Shown piece after piece: positions 24,479-32,539 of a stretch of 64,000 nucleotides of DNA. Numbering within the stretch: the first letter of the stretch is position 1; every line of letters starts with the position of its first letter. The position numbers and the translations under genes were made by a program. The DNA is from JAKLFA01 sp964450385. GTDB taxonomy: Bacteria; Omnitrophota; Gorgyraeia; Zapsychrales; JANLHA01. The notes under the pieces were generated by a model that did no database searches, was not told the origin of the DNA, and saw only the letters and a list, made by a program, of their open reading frames with translations. The stretch covers positions 1-64,000 of the forward strand of contig CAYVEC010000008.1 in NCBI GenBank assembly GCA_964450385.1. The letters run 5' to 3'.

Positions 24479-25343
24479 AATCCTTGTCCTCTATAAAAAA
24501 TCTATCTATCAATGGCTTCAGGAAAAAAGCAGAAGCCCGCAGGCCGATGCCCCTATCGGTGATATCGCACGTTTTGAGGTGACCCATCGCCGGCATCAGG
24601 AGACCCTCACCCAGGTTCTCAAAGCACTAACTCGACATGCGGTGGCCTTTGATGCCTATGAACGCGACACTCTGACCGATTACTCCGATTACGACCGCGT
24701 CGTTACCGTGGGAGGGGATGGAACCTTCCTTGAGGCGGCCCGGTTTTCAACCAACCAGATACTCCTCGGAATCAATTCGGATCCTGAATGGAGCGTCGGA
24801 CGGCTCTGCGCTGCGGATCCCGGGTCGCTCGATCGCGCCCTGGCTGATATGCTCAGTGAACGCGCTCAGCCTTCCGCCCTGACACGCCTTGACATTGCGT
24901 GCCCACATTTAGGCGCACATTTTTTTGCCCTCAATGACGTCCTGATTGTTCACCAGAACCCCGCGGCGCTCAGCCGATACAGGATCGAGATCGCGGATAT
25001 TGGCGAGGAACACCGCAATTCTGGTCTCTGGGTCGCAACCGCGGCCGGTTCGACCGGCGCGATCCATTCAGCCGGAGGGCGTCCTTTACCCTTAGTGAGT
25101 CGTTCGATTCAATACATGCCGCGAGAATTATACTCAGACTGGAAGAACCAACCCTACGCGCTCCGCGGCGGGGTTCTCGAGACTGACAACATCTCAATCA
25201 CCTCACTGATGGATGGCGGGGCCTTTTTTATCGATGGGGCCCATCAGCATTATCCCCTGCCCCTGGATGCCGAACTCCATATCACTCGATCGGACAAACC
25301 CCTCTATGTCATCCTCAAAACGTCATCCCCAACGCAGCATTGA
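24465..25343 (+). CDS. nadK: NAD kinase
   Basis: 292 residues from ATG 24465. NAD kinases phosphorylate NAD to NADP with ATP or polyphosphate. The hallmark GGDG is in VTVGGDGTFLEAARF near residue 83, followed by LLGINSDPEWSVGRL; the second conserved block is ATAAGSTGAIHSAGG near 188. The protein differs from the E. coli type in that the usual NE-x-x-x-H block is represented by LNDVLIVHQNPAALSRY, as in the organelle-like branch. It overlaps both its neighbours. Confidence 0.82.
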   Translation: MAIRRILVLYKKSIYQWLQEKSRSPQADAPIGDIARFEVTHRRHQETLTQVLKALTRHAVAFDAYERDTLTDYSDYDRVVTVGGDGTFLEAARFSTNQILLGINSDPEWSVGRLCAADPGSLDRALADMLSERAQPSALTRLDIACPHLGAHFFALNDVLIVHQNPAALSRYRIEIADIGEEHRNSGLWVATAAGSTGAIHSAGGRPLPLVSRSIQYMPRELYSDWKNQPYALRGGVLETDNISITSLMDGGAFFIDGAHQHYPLPLDAELHITRSDKPLYVILKTSSPTQH

Positions 25344-26403
25344 CCCCTCATTCACCCGGCGCGTTATGAGGTGGTACCGGCGTCATGCCCGGATCCTGCC
25401 CTGGCGGGGCTGCGATGATCCGTACGCGACATGGATCTCCGAAATCATGCTCCAACAGACAACGGTTGCGACTGTTATTCCTAAATATACCGCGTGGCTC
25501 ACACGCTTCCCCACGGTGCGTTCCGTTGCTGAGGCCGAGATCCAGGATATCCTGAAATTGTGGCAGGGTCTTGGGTACTACACCCGCGCCCGAAATATCC
25601 ATGCCGCAGCGCGGATCATCTGTGAGGAATACTCAGAAACAGTCCCGGCGAGTGCCGAGGAGCTCTCGCGACTGCCGGGGTTTGGACCCTATACGGTGAA
25701 CGCCGTTCTGAGCATCGCCTTTAACCAACGGGTACCACTGATTGATACTAATGTCCGCCGTGTCATCATTCGCGTCCTCGCCATGACTGATGCCTCAGGC
25801 AATCAGGCTGACGGCATGATCGAGGATGTCCTAAAAACGCATCTTCCCCAGCGGGGTTGCGGTGACTTTAACCAGGCATTGATGGAACTCGGCGCGCTGA
25901 TCTGCCGATCCTCGGAGCCGGCGTGCAGGGAGTGCCCTCTCCACGATATCTGCCGGGCCTATGATCGTGGCCTTCAACAGGATATCCCGCCGAAGAAAAA
26001 CTCCGTCAAGATCACGCGCGCGACCGCAGCTGCGGTGATCCTCTATCGAGGCCGGTGGTTTCTGACCCAGCGCCACGGCTCGTCGCTCCTTAACGGTCTC
26101 TGGGAGTTCCCCGAGACGGACGTCCTGACGAACGCGGATGAGGCAGACACGATCCGGGATTATCTGAGAAAAAAGATGGGCTTCCGCATCCGAGACCTGC
26201 GACATTTTTGCCGTAGACAATATTTTTATACCCGATTCCGGGTCCGTGTCGTGGCGTTCCAATGCCATCTGAGCGCCCCGCCGCCACCGACGCCACACGG
26301 CCGGTGGTTATCGTTCGACGATCTTGAAACCTATCCCTTAACATCAGGAAGCGCGAAGATCCTCGCCGTCCTGCTCAACGAACAACGAAAGACGGCGACA
26401 TGA
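25306..26403 (+). CDS. mutY: A/G-specific adenine glycosylase
   Basis: 365 residues from ATG 25306 (overlap of 38 bases with nadK; the longer open frame has no family match). MutY removes adenine opposite 8-oxoguanine. The catalytic Glu is in ISEIMLQQTTV, the helix-hairpin-helix is LPGFGPYTVNAV, and the catalytic Asp is in LIDTNVRR. The four cysteines of the [4Fe-4S] cluster follow C-x6-C-x2-C-x5-C near residues 202-218. A NUDIX-like 8-oxoG recognition domain makes up the C-terminal third. The gene ends in an ATGA overlap with surE. Confidence 0.93.
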   Translation: MSSSKRHPQRSIDPSFTRRVMRWYRRHARILPWRGCDDPYATWISEIMLQQTTVATVIPKYTAWLTRFPTVRSVAEAEIQDILKLWQGLGYYTRARNIHAAARIICEEYSETVPASAEELSRLPGFGPYTVNAVLSIAFNQRVPLIDTNVRRVIIRVLAMTDASGNQADGMIEDVLKTHLPQRGCGDFNQALMELGALICRSSEPACRECPLHDICRAYDRGLQQDIPPKKNSVKITRATAAAVILYRGRWFLTQRHGSSLLNGLWEFPETDVLTNADEADTIRDYLRKKMGFRIRDLRHFCRRQYFYTRFRVRVVAFQCHLSAPPPPTPHGRWLSFDDLETYPLTSGSAKILAVLLNEQRKTAT

Positions 26404-27155
26404 CGATTTTACTCACGAATGATGATGGCATATGGAGTGAGGGGCTGTTGGTGCTCTATGAGCGCCTCCGCAAGATCGGGGACGTTTATGTCATCGCACC
26501 CGATGGGGAACGCAGTTCCTCCAGTCACAGCATCTCACTCACGCGCCCAATCGAGGTGCGCTGCGTTGACCGAGGCAACCGGTTTTTCGGTTATGCCATT
26601 TCCGGGACCCCGGCGGATTGTGTTAAATTTGGTGCAAGCCAGATCCTAAAACGCGTTCCGGATCTTGTTGTCTCAGGGATCAATCCCGGACCGAATGACG
26701 GGTACAGTGTTTTTTATTCAGGGACCGTCGGCGCGGCACGGGAGGGGGCGCTCATGGGCGCGCAGGCCGTGGCCGTGTCCGTCGCCTCGTTCGAGAATCC
26801 AGTCTATGACACCGCGGCCGATGCCGCCGAGCGTGTCATTCTGACTCTCCTGGATCATCCCCTGCCATCCGGGGTCTTCCTGAATGTCAATATCCCTGCC
26901 GGTGGCCGGGAGGCGATCCGAGGGACCCGTCTGACCCGCCAGGGAAAGGCCGCATTTAAAGAGGAATACATTCAGCGTGTGAAACCCTATGGCCACGAAT
27001 ATTTCTGGTTATCGACGCTGCCGGTTGAGCTGGAAGGCGGCATCGAATGTGATACCGTGGCGCTGGCCCAGGGATACATCACGGTGACGCCGCTTCAGGC
27101 CGATCTGACCGATGAACCAACACTGAAAGCTTACGGCGGATATTTTGACAAATAA
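26400..27155 (+). CDS. surE: 5'/3'-nucleotidase SurE
   Basis: 251 residues, the usual family length. SurE is a metal-dependent nucleoside monophosphate phosphatase. The N-terminal MTILLTNDDGIWSEGL carries the two metal-binding Asp residues (D8, D9), and the downstream GINPGPNDGYSVFYSGTVGAAREG block is typical. It is translationally coupled to mutY (ATGA). Confidence 0.95.
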   Translation: MTILLTNDDGIWSEGLLVLYERLRKIGDVYVIAPDGERSSSSHSISLTRPIEVRCVDRGNRFFGYAISGTPADCVKFGASQILKRVPDLVVSGINPGPNDGYSVFYSGTVGAAREGALMGAQAVAVSVASFENPVYDTAADAAERVILTLLDHPLPSGVFLNVNIPAGGREAIRGTRLTRQGKAAFKEEYIQRVKPYGHEYFWLSTLPVELEGGIECDTVALAQGYITVTPLQADLTDEPTLKAYGGYFDK

Positions 27156-27168
27156 AGTGAAGAAAATA

Positions 27169-27198
27169 TTTAACGGAAACGCCATTTGACGGTACAAT
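27169..27198 (+). promoter_or_regulatory. Possible promoter of the HD-GYP signalling cluster
   Basis: TTTAAC at 27169-27174 and TACAAT at 27193-27198 are 18 bases apart; the -35 box is weak. AAAGGAG lies a few bases before the ATG at 27222. Confidence 0.4.
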
Positions 27199-27221
27199 GA
27201 ACGCAAAGGAGATGCGTATTC

Positions 27222-28289
27222 ATGATTAAGCCCGACCAGTATTCAAAGGCGAAGATCCTCATCATCGATGACCAAAAGCTGCATCATCTTTACCTTGAAA
27301 AAATCCTTCACACGGCAGGGTTCCAAAGCATCCGATGTCTCGCGGACCCGTTAAAGGCCCATGCCACGGTTCTTGAATTTAATCCCGACCTCATCGTCCT
27401 TGATATCCTCATGCCTCAGCTCGACGGGTTCCAGATCATGGAGCAGCTCCATACTTTCCGTCAACGACACTATCTCCCGATCCTTGCAGTCTCAGCAGAG
27501 CAAAGTACCGACTTCCGGCTTAAGGCCCTGCGCGCCGGCGCCACGGATTTTCTCCATAAGCCCTTTGAGCATGACGAGATCATTTTTCGCATCAACAACA
27601 TGTTAGAGATGCGGTTTCTCCACATGGCCCTCGAAAACCAAAACCACATCCTCGAAGATCGTGTGAACGAGCGAACGAAAGAATTAAAGAATTCACAGAT
27701 CGAGATCATCCGCCGCCTCGCCCAGGCTGCTGAATTCCGTGATAACGATACTGGGGCCCACATCATCCGCATGAGCCATTATTGCGCGGCCCTCGGACGG
27801 GCCATGGGCCTGAGCCCCGCGGATGTCGAACTCATTCTCACAGCCAGCCCGCTCCACGATATCGGCAAGATCGGCATCCCGGACAGCATTCTCCTTAAAC
27901 CAGGGAAATTGTCGCCCGAAGAATTCGAGATCATGAAAACGCACACCACGATCGGCGCCCAGCTTTTAGCCAGCGCTAATTCCCCTGTCATGAAGATGGC
28001 CCAGGTCATCGCGCTCACCCATCATGAGCACTGGGACGGTTCCGGCTATCCCAGAGGTCTCAAAGGGGACCAGATCCCGCTCATCGGCCAGATCTGCAGT
28101 GTCTGCGATGTATTTGACGCCCTGATCTCTGAGCGGCCGTATAAACAGCCCTGGACACCCCAGCAGGCCGCACAAGAGATCATCAGTCAAAAAAACAAAC
28201 AATTTAAGCCTGAATTGATCGATCAATTTGAATTGATCCTGCCCGAATTCATAAAAATCACCACGGAATGTCATAACCCCGGCGTTTAA
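27222..28289 (+). CDS. Response regulator with HD-GYP c-di-GMP phosphodiesterase domain
   Basis: 355 residues. A receiver (about 10-130: acidic pair in ILIIDDQKLHH, phospho-acceptor Asp in LIVLDILMPQ, Lys in LHKP) is joined by a short coiled coil to an HD-GYP domain (about 160-350). The catalytic His212-Asp213 is in PLHDIGKIGIPD, further metal ligands are in MKTHTTIGA and ALTHHEHWDGSGYP, and the GYP signature is intact. Such proteins hydrolyse c-di-GMP when phosphorylated. It is the one c-di-GMP-turnover enzyme in the window and opens the signalling cluster that runs to 32432. Confidence 0.93.
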   Translation: MIKPDQYSKAKILIIDDQKLHHLYLEKILHTAGFQSIRCLADPLKAHATVLEFNPDLIVLDILMPQLDGFQIMEQLHTFRQRHYLPILAVSAEQSTDFRLKALRAGATDFLHKPFEHDEIIFRINNMLEMRFLHMALENQNHILEDRVNERTKELKNSQIEIIRRLAQAAEFRDNDTGAHIIRMSHYCAALGRAMGLSPADVELILTASPLHDIGKIGIPDSILLKPGKLSPEEFEIMKTHTTIGAQLLASANSPVMKMAQVIALTHHEHWDGSGYPRGLKGDQIPLIGQICSVCDVFDALISERPYKQPWTPQQAAQEIISQKNKQFKPELIDQFELILPEFIKITTECHNPGV

Positions 28290-28332
28290 AAAAACATCTC
28301 GGGACTTTTTTTTAGATAAAATCATGTTATAG

Positions 28333-28352
28333 TATTTTATACTATTTTATAC
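28333..28352. repeat. Two direct repeats of TATTTTATAC before the hybrid kinase gene
   Basis: TATTTTATAC at 28333-28342 is repeated at 28343-28352, creating two TATACT boxes (28338-28343 and 28348-28353) just before the ATG at 28369. No convincing -35 box accompanies either. It could be tandem -10 elements or a slipped-strand-variable promoter spacer. Confidence 0.5.
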
Positions 28353-28368
28353 TACGTGATCACTGTCG

Positions 28369-30651
28369 ATGCTTATGAACAAAACGACCGATACATCAAC
28401 CTTTAAATCCTCAGTCCCGGTGCTTGATCTCAGCGAAGGGACCGAGATGCTCACCGATTTCTCACGGGAGGCCCAGCGGCATCTCATCTCAGCACGCAAT
28501 TCCCTTCTTGTCCTTGAGTCCGTTCCCACCGACAAAGAGGCGATCGAAAATGTCTTTAAAACGTTCCATACGATCAGCGGGCTTGCGGACTTTCTTCAAC
28601 TTCAGGATATTTTTACGCTGTCCCATGAGACGGAGACGCTGCTCAATTTCATCCGGCGCGGCACTCACGCACTCAGCCCCGAGACAGCGGCCACGGTTAC
28701 CGAATCTGTTAAAGCCCTTCAGCACCTCCTTGAACTCCTCGATGAACAGATCTCGAACAAAGGGGTCCTTCCAGGCGAGTATTTCGATATCACGGACCTT
28801 ATCACACGCATCAACCGCCTGTCTCAACAGCCCGCGGGAGCCCCAACAGGCGTGGCACATCAGGGTGCCCCAGCGAAAGCGGAGGCCTCGACCATTTCAG
28901 AAGACCCGGACACCCCTACCTATGTGCTCATCCGTGACAAGTTAGAGCAGACCGGGATGGCGAGTTTCTTTCTTGAAAAAAACACCGTGAAGCACCTCAT
29001 CGGCGAATTTGAGGTCCTGGAGCATCAGCTCAAGGAGGCACAGACCAAAATCCAAGAGCGGCAGCAGGAGCTCATCCATGAACGCGAGCTCGCCTTGAAA
29101 TTGACCAAAAAGGCCCAGGACGATGCCCGTTCCAAAAGCGAATATCTGGCCAACATGTCGCACGAGATCCGAACGCTGATCAACGCGATCCTTGGCTTTA
29201 CCGATCTCATCAAACTCGAGTTGCCGGATAACAGTAAACCGCGCGAGCACCTCAACACTATCATCGTTAGCGGCAAAATGCTCCTCGAGATCGTGAATAA
29301 CATCCTCGATTTCTCCAAGGTCGAGGCCGGCAAACTCAAACTCGAAAACATTCCCTTCAACATCCGCGATATCGCCGAAGAGATCTTCAAGATCATCCGG
29401 ACCCGTCTTGATCGGAAGCCCGTAAACCTCTTTCTTGACATTGAGCCGAAGGTCCCGCTTGATCTCATGGGAGACCCGACCCGTCTCAAACAGATCTTCA
29501 TGAACCTGATCGATAACGCCATCAAATTCACCGAACGAGGCGAGATCGGGCTTCGGATCCATTATGACCAGCGCAAGGATGACCGCCATATTTTGCGCCT
29601 GAGCGTGACCGATACCGGGATCGGTATCCCGGAGGATCGGCGAGATCAGGTCTTTGACTCATTTACTCAAGCAGACGCCTCGACCACACGACTCTACGGC
29701 GGGACCGGACTCGGGCTCTCGCTGTGCCGCGCCTTTGTTGAGGCCATGGGAGGCAAAATTTGGATCGAATCGACCTTGGGGAAGGGTAGCCAATTTATTT
29801 TCACAATCGGTTTTAAGACCGCATCGGAGCGTTCGACCTCCCCCGACTACCCCGAGATCAACGGGATGAAGGCGATTATTGTTTCGCCTTTTGAGACAAC
29901 CATCCGCGGCGCGCAGCGTCTTTTCGCCGATGCCTCGATGCAGCTCATGGCCGTCTGCCAAAATCCAAAACAGGTCTGTGAATACCTCAATTCCTCCGCC
30001 GCCTCGCCGGATTTTATCCTCATTGACATGCTACTGCCGCCAGGATCAGCGTATGAACTGGCCCAACGCCTTCGCGGCCAGCCCGCGACACAAAAGATCC
30101 ACCTGATTGCGATCTCCTCGGACGTCAAACTGGCCGGGGATGAGACATTTAAGAATTCTGTTTTTGACGCGTTCCTTGCCTGCCCGATCATGCTTCAGGA
30201 GATGGGGCCGATCCTTCAATCCATGAGCGGAAAAAAATCGCAGCCCACAAATGGCGAAGGTGATGCCGCCGCTTCGGATGCCGTCTTTAAAGGGGCGCGG
30301 ATCCTCGTTGCCGAAGACAGTATCCCCAACCAGGAACTGCTCAAGATCCACTTTGAATCGCTCGGATGCATCTGTGACTATGCCTCGAACGGCCATGAGG
30401 CCATTGAATTCATCAAAAAAAATTCCTACCAACTCTGTTTCATGGATCTCCAAATGCCGGTCATGGGTGGGCTCGAGGCGGCCCAGATCATCCGGCAGGA
30501 GCTCCATTCAACCGTTCCGATCGTGGCCCTGACGGCTGCTGAGATCAATGAGGAGCGGGATAAATGTTTGACCATCGGGATGTCGGACTATCTTCCGAAA
30601 CCCTTTGACCTGGACCAACTCAAAGATAAAATCAAAAAGTTCCTAACATAA
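28369..30651 (+). CDS. Hybrid histidine kinase: Hpt, HisKA, HATPase, pseudo-receiver, receiver
   Basis: 760 residues; no membrane segments. Residues about 20-130 resemble an Hpt domain with the phospho-His in FHTISGLADF (the usual Lys is Ser). A coiled coil (about 205-250) leads to HisKA (His in ANMSHEIRTLINAI) and a HATPase domain (NAIKF, DTGIGIP, GGTGLGLSLC). Two receiver-like domains follow: the first (about 500-610) keeps an Asp in FILIDMLLPP but lacks the acidic pair and lysine; the second (about 638-760) is complete (VAEDSIPNQE, CFMDLQMPVM, LTAAE, LPKPFD). It is likely the central kinase of the cluster. Confidence 0.88.
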   Translation: MLMNKTTDTSTFKSSVPVLDLSEGTEMLTDFSREAQRHLISARNSLLVLESVPTDKEAIENVFKTFHTISGLADFLQLQDIFTLSHETETLLNFIRRGTHALSPETAATVTESVKALQHLLELLDEQISNKGVLPGEYFDITDLITRINRLSQQPAGAPTGVAHQGAPAKAEASTISEDPDTPTYVLIRDKLEQTGMASFFLEKNTVKHLIGEFEVLEHQLKEAQTKIQERQQELIHERELALKLTKKAQDDARSKSEYLANMSHEIRTLINAILGFTDLIKLELPDNSKPREHLNTIIVSGKMLLEIVNNILDFSKVEAGKLKLENIPFNIRDIAEEIFKIIRTRLDRKPVNLFLDIEPKVPLDLMGDPTRLKQIFMNLIDNAIKFTERGEIGLRIHYDQRKDDRHILRLSVTDTGIGIPEDRRDQVFDSFTQADASTTRLYGGTGLGLSLCRAFVEAMGGKIWIESTLGKGSQFIFTIGFKTASERSTSPDYPEINGMKAIIVSPFETTIRGAQRLFADASMQLMAVCQNPKQVCEYLNSSAASPDFILIDMLLPPGSAYELAQRLRGQPATQKIHLIAISSDVKLAGDETFKNSVFDAFLACPIMLQEMGPILQSMSGKKSQPTNGEGDAAASDAVFKGARILVAEDSIPNQELLKIHFESLGCICDYASNGHEAIEFIKKNSYQLCFMDLQMPVMGGLEAAQIIRQELHSTVPIVALTAAEINEERDKCLTIGMSDYLPKPFDLDQLKDKIKKFLT

Positions 30652-30662
30652 TGGAGTCGGCG

Positions 30663-31070
30663 ATGAGCGGGGAAGAGCTGAAAAAAATCTTGGTTGTGGA
30701 CGATTCGGACCTGGAAAGAGAACTCCTCATTGAGGTGCTCAAGAGCGCCGGGGTCATCAATGAGTTCTTACAGGCCAAAACCGGTGAAGACGCGATCCAA
30801 TTCCTGGGCACGCGATACAAGGAGATCGGGATCGTCCTCCTCGACTGGCAGATGCCGCAAATGTCAGGGATGGAATTCATGGAAGCCGTGGTGAAGGTTC
30901 CGACCGTTGCCAAGATGCCGATCATCATGGTCACGGCCTCAGGAACGGATGAGAACAAGAAAAAGGCCCGGTCGGTCAACCCGAACCTAATCGGCTATGT
31001 TGTCAAACCTTATACGCCCGAGACGATCCTCGACGTGATTTATCCTTTTGTTAAGGTCAAACCCCGCTAA
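30663..31070 (+). CDS. CheY-like response regulator
   Basis: 135 residues from ATG 30663, with GGAG at 30654-30657; an ATG at 30651 overlaps the preceding stop but has no ribosome-binding site. Receiver marks: VVDDSD, phospho-acceptor Asp in IVLLDWQMPQMSG, Thr in MVTASG and Lys in YVVKPYTP. There is no output domain. It lies next to the hybrid kinase and is a plausible intermediate or target. Confidence 0.85.
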   Translation: MSGEELKKILVVDDSDLERELLIEVLKSAGVINEFLQAKTGEDAIQFLGTRYKEIGIVLLDWQMPQMSGMEFMEAVVKVPTVAKMPIIMVTASGTDENKKKARSVNPNLIGYVVKPYTPETILDVIYPFVKVKPR

Positions 31071-31090
31071 TATGGACAAAGGAGACCGAC

Positions 31091-31675
31091 ATGGTTTTTG
31101 GACTCGGTGGCAATAAAGAATTAGAGCAATACGCTGAGGTTTTAAAACGCAGTGTTATCGCGCTTTTTAAAGAGCGAGGCAACGTGGTTTTTACCAAACC
31201 TCCGCAGCTGACCCGGCGGCCGATCATTGAATACGAAGGCAAGATCCGCGCCGACGGCATGGACAAATACAACAATGAAGTCGCCTATGTCTCAGCGGTC
31301 AATTTTTATTCGGATGTCGCCGCCCTTGAGAAGAAAAAGCCCTTGGGCGTCCTTGTCGTCTATGTTCAATTCGAGTTCCTCCCGCGCCTGATGAAACTCC
31401 TGCAGTATCCGCCGATCGATGATGAAAAGGAACAGGCCTTGCTCGATTCAATCGGGACGCTCTGCAACATCGTCTCCGGCCGCTTTAAATCCGAGATCAA
31501 GGCCGCAGGATACAAGGACCTGGAGATGTCGCATTTCATCAATTACCGCAATAACGCGGTCGTGGGGGTCAGTTACAATCCCAAAGAGAGTGAGTATTAT
31601 GAAATGGTCTGTGAGATCGAGGGGAAGCGCCGTTTAGCGATCGATCTTACAATGAGCCCGATCCCCAAACGCTAA
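31091..31675 (+). CDS. CheX-like protein lacking the catalytic glutamate
   Basis: 194 residues. The C-terminal two thirds look like a CheX/CheC-type phosphatase domain: DSIGTLCNIVSGRFKSEI near residue 119 lines up with the family motif G-E-I-x-N-x-x-x-G, but Thr takes the place of the essential Glu while the Asn is kept. The family dephosphorylates CheY-like regulators using that Glu-Asn pair, so this protein may bind a regulator without acting on it. It lies between a CheY-like regulator and an Hpt protein. Family assignment is moderate; activity is doubtful. Confidence 0.6.
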   Translation: MVFGLGGNKELEQYAEVLKRSVIALFKERGNVVFTKPPQLTRRPIIEYEGKIRADGMDKYNNEVAYVSAVNFYSDVAALEKKKPLGVLVVYVQFEFLPRLMKLLQYPPIDDEKEQALLDSIGTLCNIVSGRFKSEIKAAGYKDLEMSHFINYRNNAVVGVSYNPKESEYYEMVCEIEGKRRLAIDLTMSPIPKR

Positions 31676-31696
31676 ATGAATGGATGAGACCTGACG

Positions 31697-32038
31697 ATGC
31701 CGCTTGATGTTTCACATGCCTGTGCCCAATTAAAGATCCCCCAGGAGATCTATCTTCGGATCCTCGTGCGGGCCGTAGAGCATACCGCAGTTGATTTGAG
31801 TGAACTCGAGCAGGCCGTGGTCCATGATAATATCGCGACGGTCCAGGCGGTCTCTCATCGACTGAAAGGTGATTTCGCGAATCTCCGTGTTGATGATATT
31901 TCCGCGACCGCCAAGGCCCTCAATGATTCATCAAAAGGCGGAACGTATAACAAAATCCAGGCGGGAGAGCTCGTTCAGACCCTGATCGGTCAGATCAAGG
32001 GCCTCCAACAGCAATTAACGACCCCACCGGGATCGTGA
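31697..32038 (+). CDS. Histidine phosphotransfer (Hpt) protein
   Basis: 113 residues, all helical. The Hpt motif is complete in AVSHRLKGDFANLRV near residues 54-68, with the phospho-His followed by the usual L-K-G. Stand-alone Hpt proteins relay phosphoryl groups between receivers, here most likely from the hybrid kinase to one of the CheY-like regulators on either side. The next gene begins eight bases after its stop codon. Confidence 0.82.
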   Translation: MPLDVSHACAQLKIPQEIYLRILVRAVEHTAVDLSELEQAVVHDNIATVQAVSHRLKGDFANLRVDDISATAKALNDSSKGGTYNKIQAGELVQTLIGQIKGLQQQLTTPPGS

Positions 32039-32045
32039 GGTGACC

Positions 32046-32432
32046 ATGAGCCGTATCCTGATCGTTGAAGACAGCCGGAACAATCAAGACCTCCTTCAGG
32101 AGATCCTGCCGAAGACCATGACCCTGCACTTTGCCGAGAACGGCAAGGACGCGGTCCATGCGTACAACCAATCGCTCGCGTCATCACAGAAGTTCGATCT
32201 CATTCTCCTTGATATCGGCCTGCCGCACATGAGCGGCATGGAGATCCTGACCAAGATCCGCTTAAGCGAAAAAGCCGCCGGCATCCCGTGGGGAGATGGG
32301 ATCCCGATCATCATGATCACCGCGCATAAGCGCCGCTTTTTAGAAGCCTATGATAAAGGATGCACCAACTATATCCTTAAACCTATCAATCCAGACTCCC
32401 TGCGGGCCCTTGTTCAAAAATATACGAAATAA
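32046..32432 (+). CDS. CheY-like response regulator
   Basis: 128 residues from ATG 32046 (GAGG at 32037-32040); a GTG at 32040 is an alternative. Receiver marks: VEDSRNN, phospho-acceptor Asp in LILLDIGLPHMSG, Thr in MITAHK and Lys in ILKPINPD. There is no output domain. It closes the signalling cluster that started at 27222. Confidence 0.85.
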   Translation: MSRILIVEDSRNNQDLLQEILPKTMTLHFAENGKDAVHAYNQSLASSQKFDLILLDIGLPHMSGMEILTKIRLSEKAAGIPWGDGIPIIMITAHKRRFLEAYDKGCTNYILKPINPDSLRALVQKYTK

Positions 32433-32473
32433 ACCCGACGTGTGTTACTTTCGAATAGAAATTCATCTTATAT

Positions 32474-32502
32474 TTGTGTTTATTCCAGCCTTCTTATATA
32501 AT
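32474..32502 (+). promoter_or_regulatory. Sigma-70-type promoter of gltA
   Basis: TTGTGT at 32474-32479 and TATAAT at 32497-32502 are 17 bases apart. The start near 32509 gives a leader of about 30 bases with GAGGAG before the ATG at 32540. Confidence 0.65.
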
Positions 32503-32539
32503 ACAACCTCATCTAATACTTAGTAGAGGAGAAAAAACC

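Noticed and set aside
28290..28320. Possible terminator after the HD-GYP gene (A-run, short spacer, T-run)
   Set aside because: There is no GC-rich stem between the A-run and T-run, only A-T pairing.
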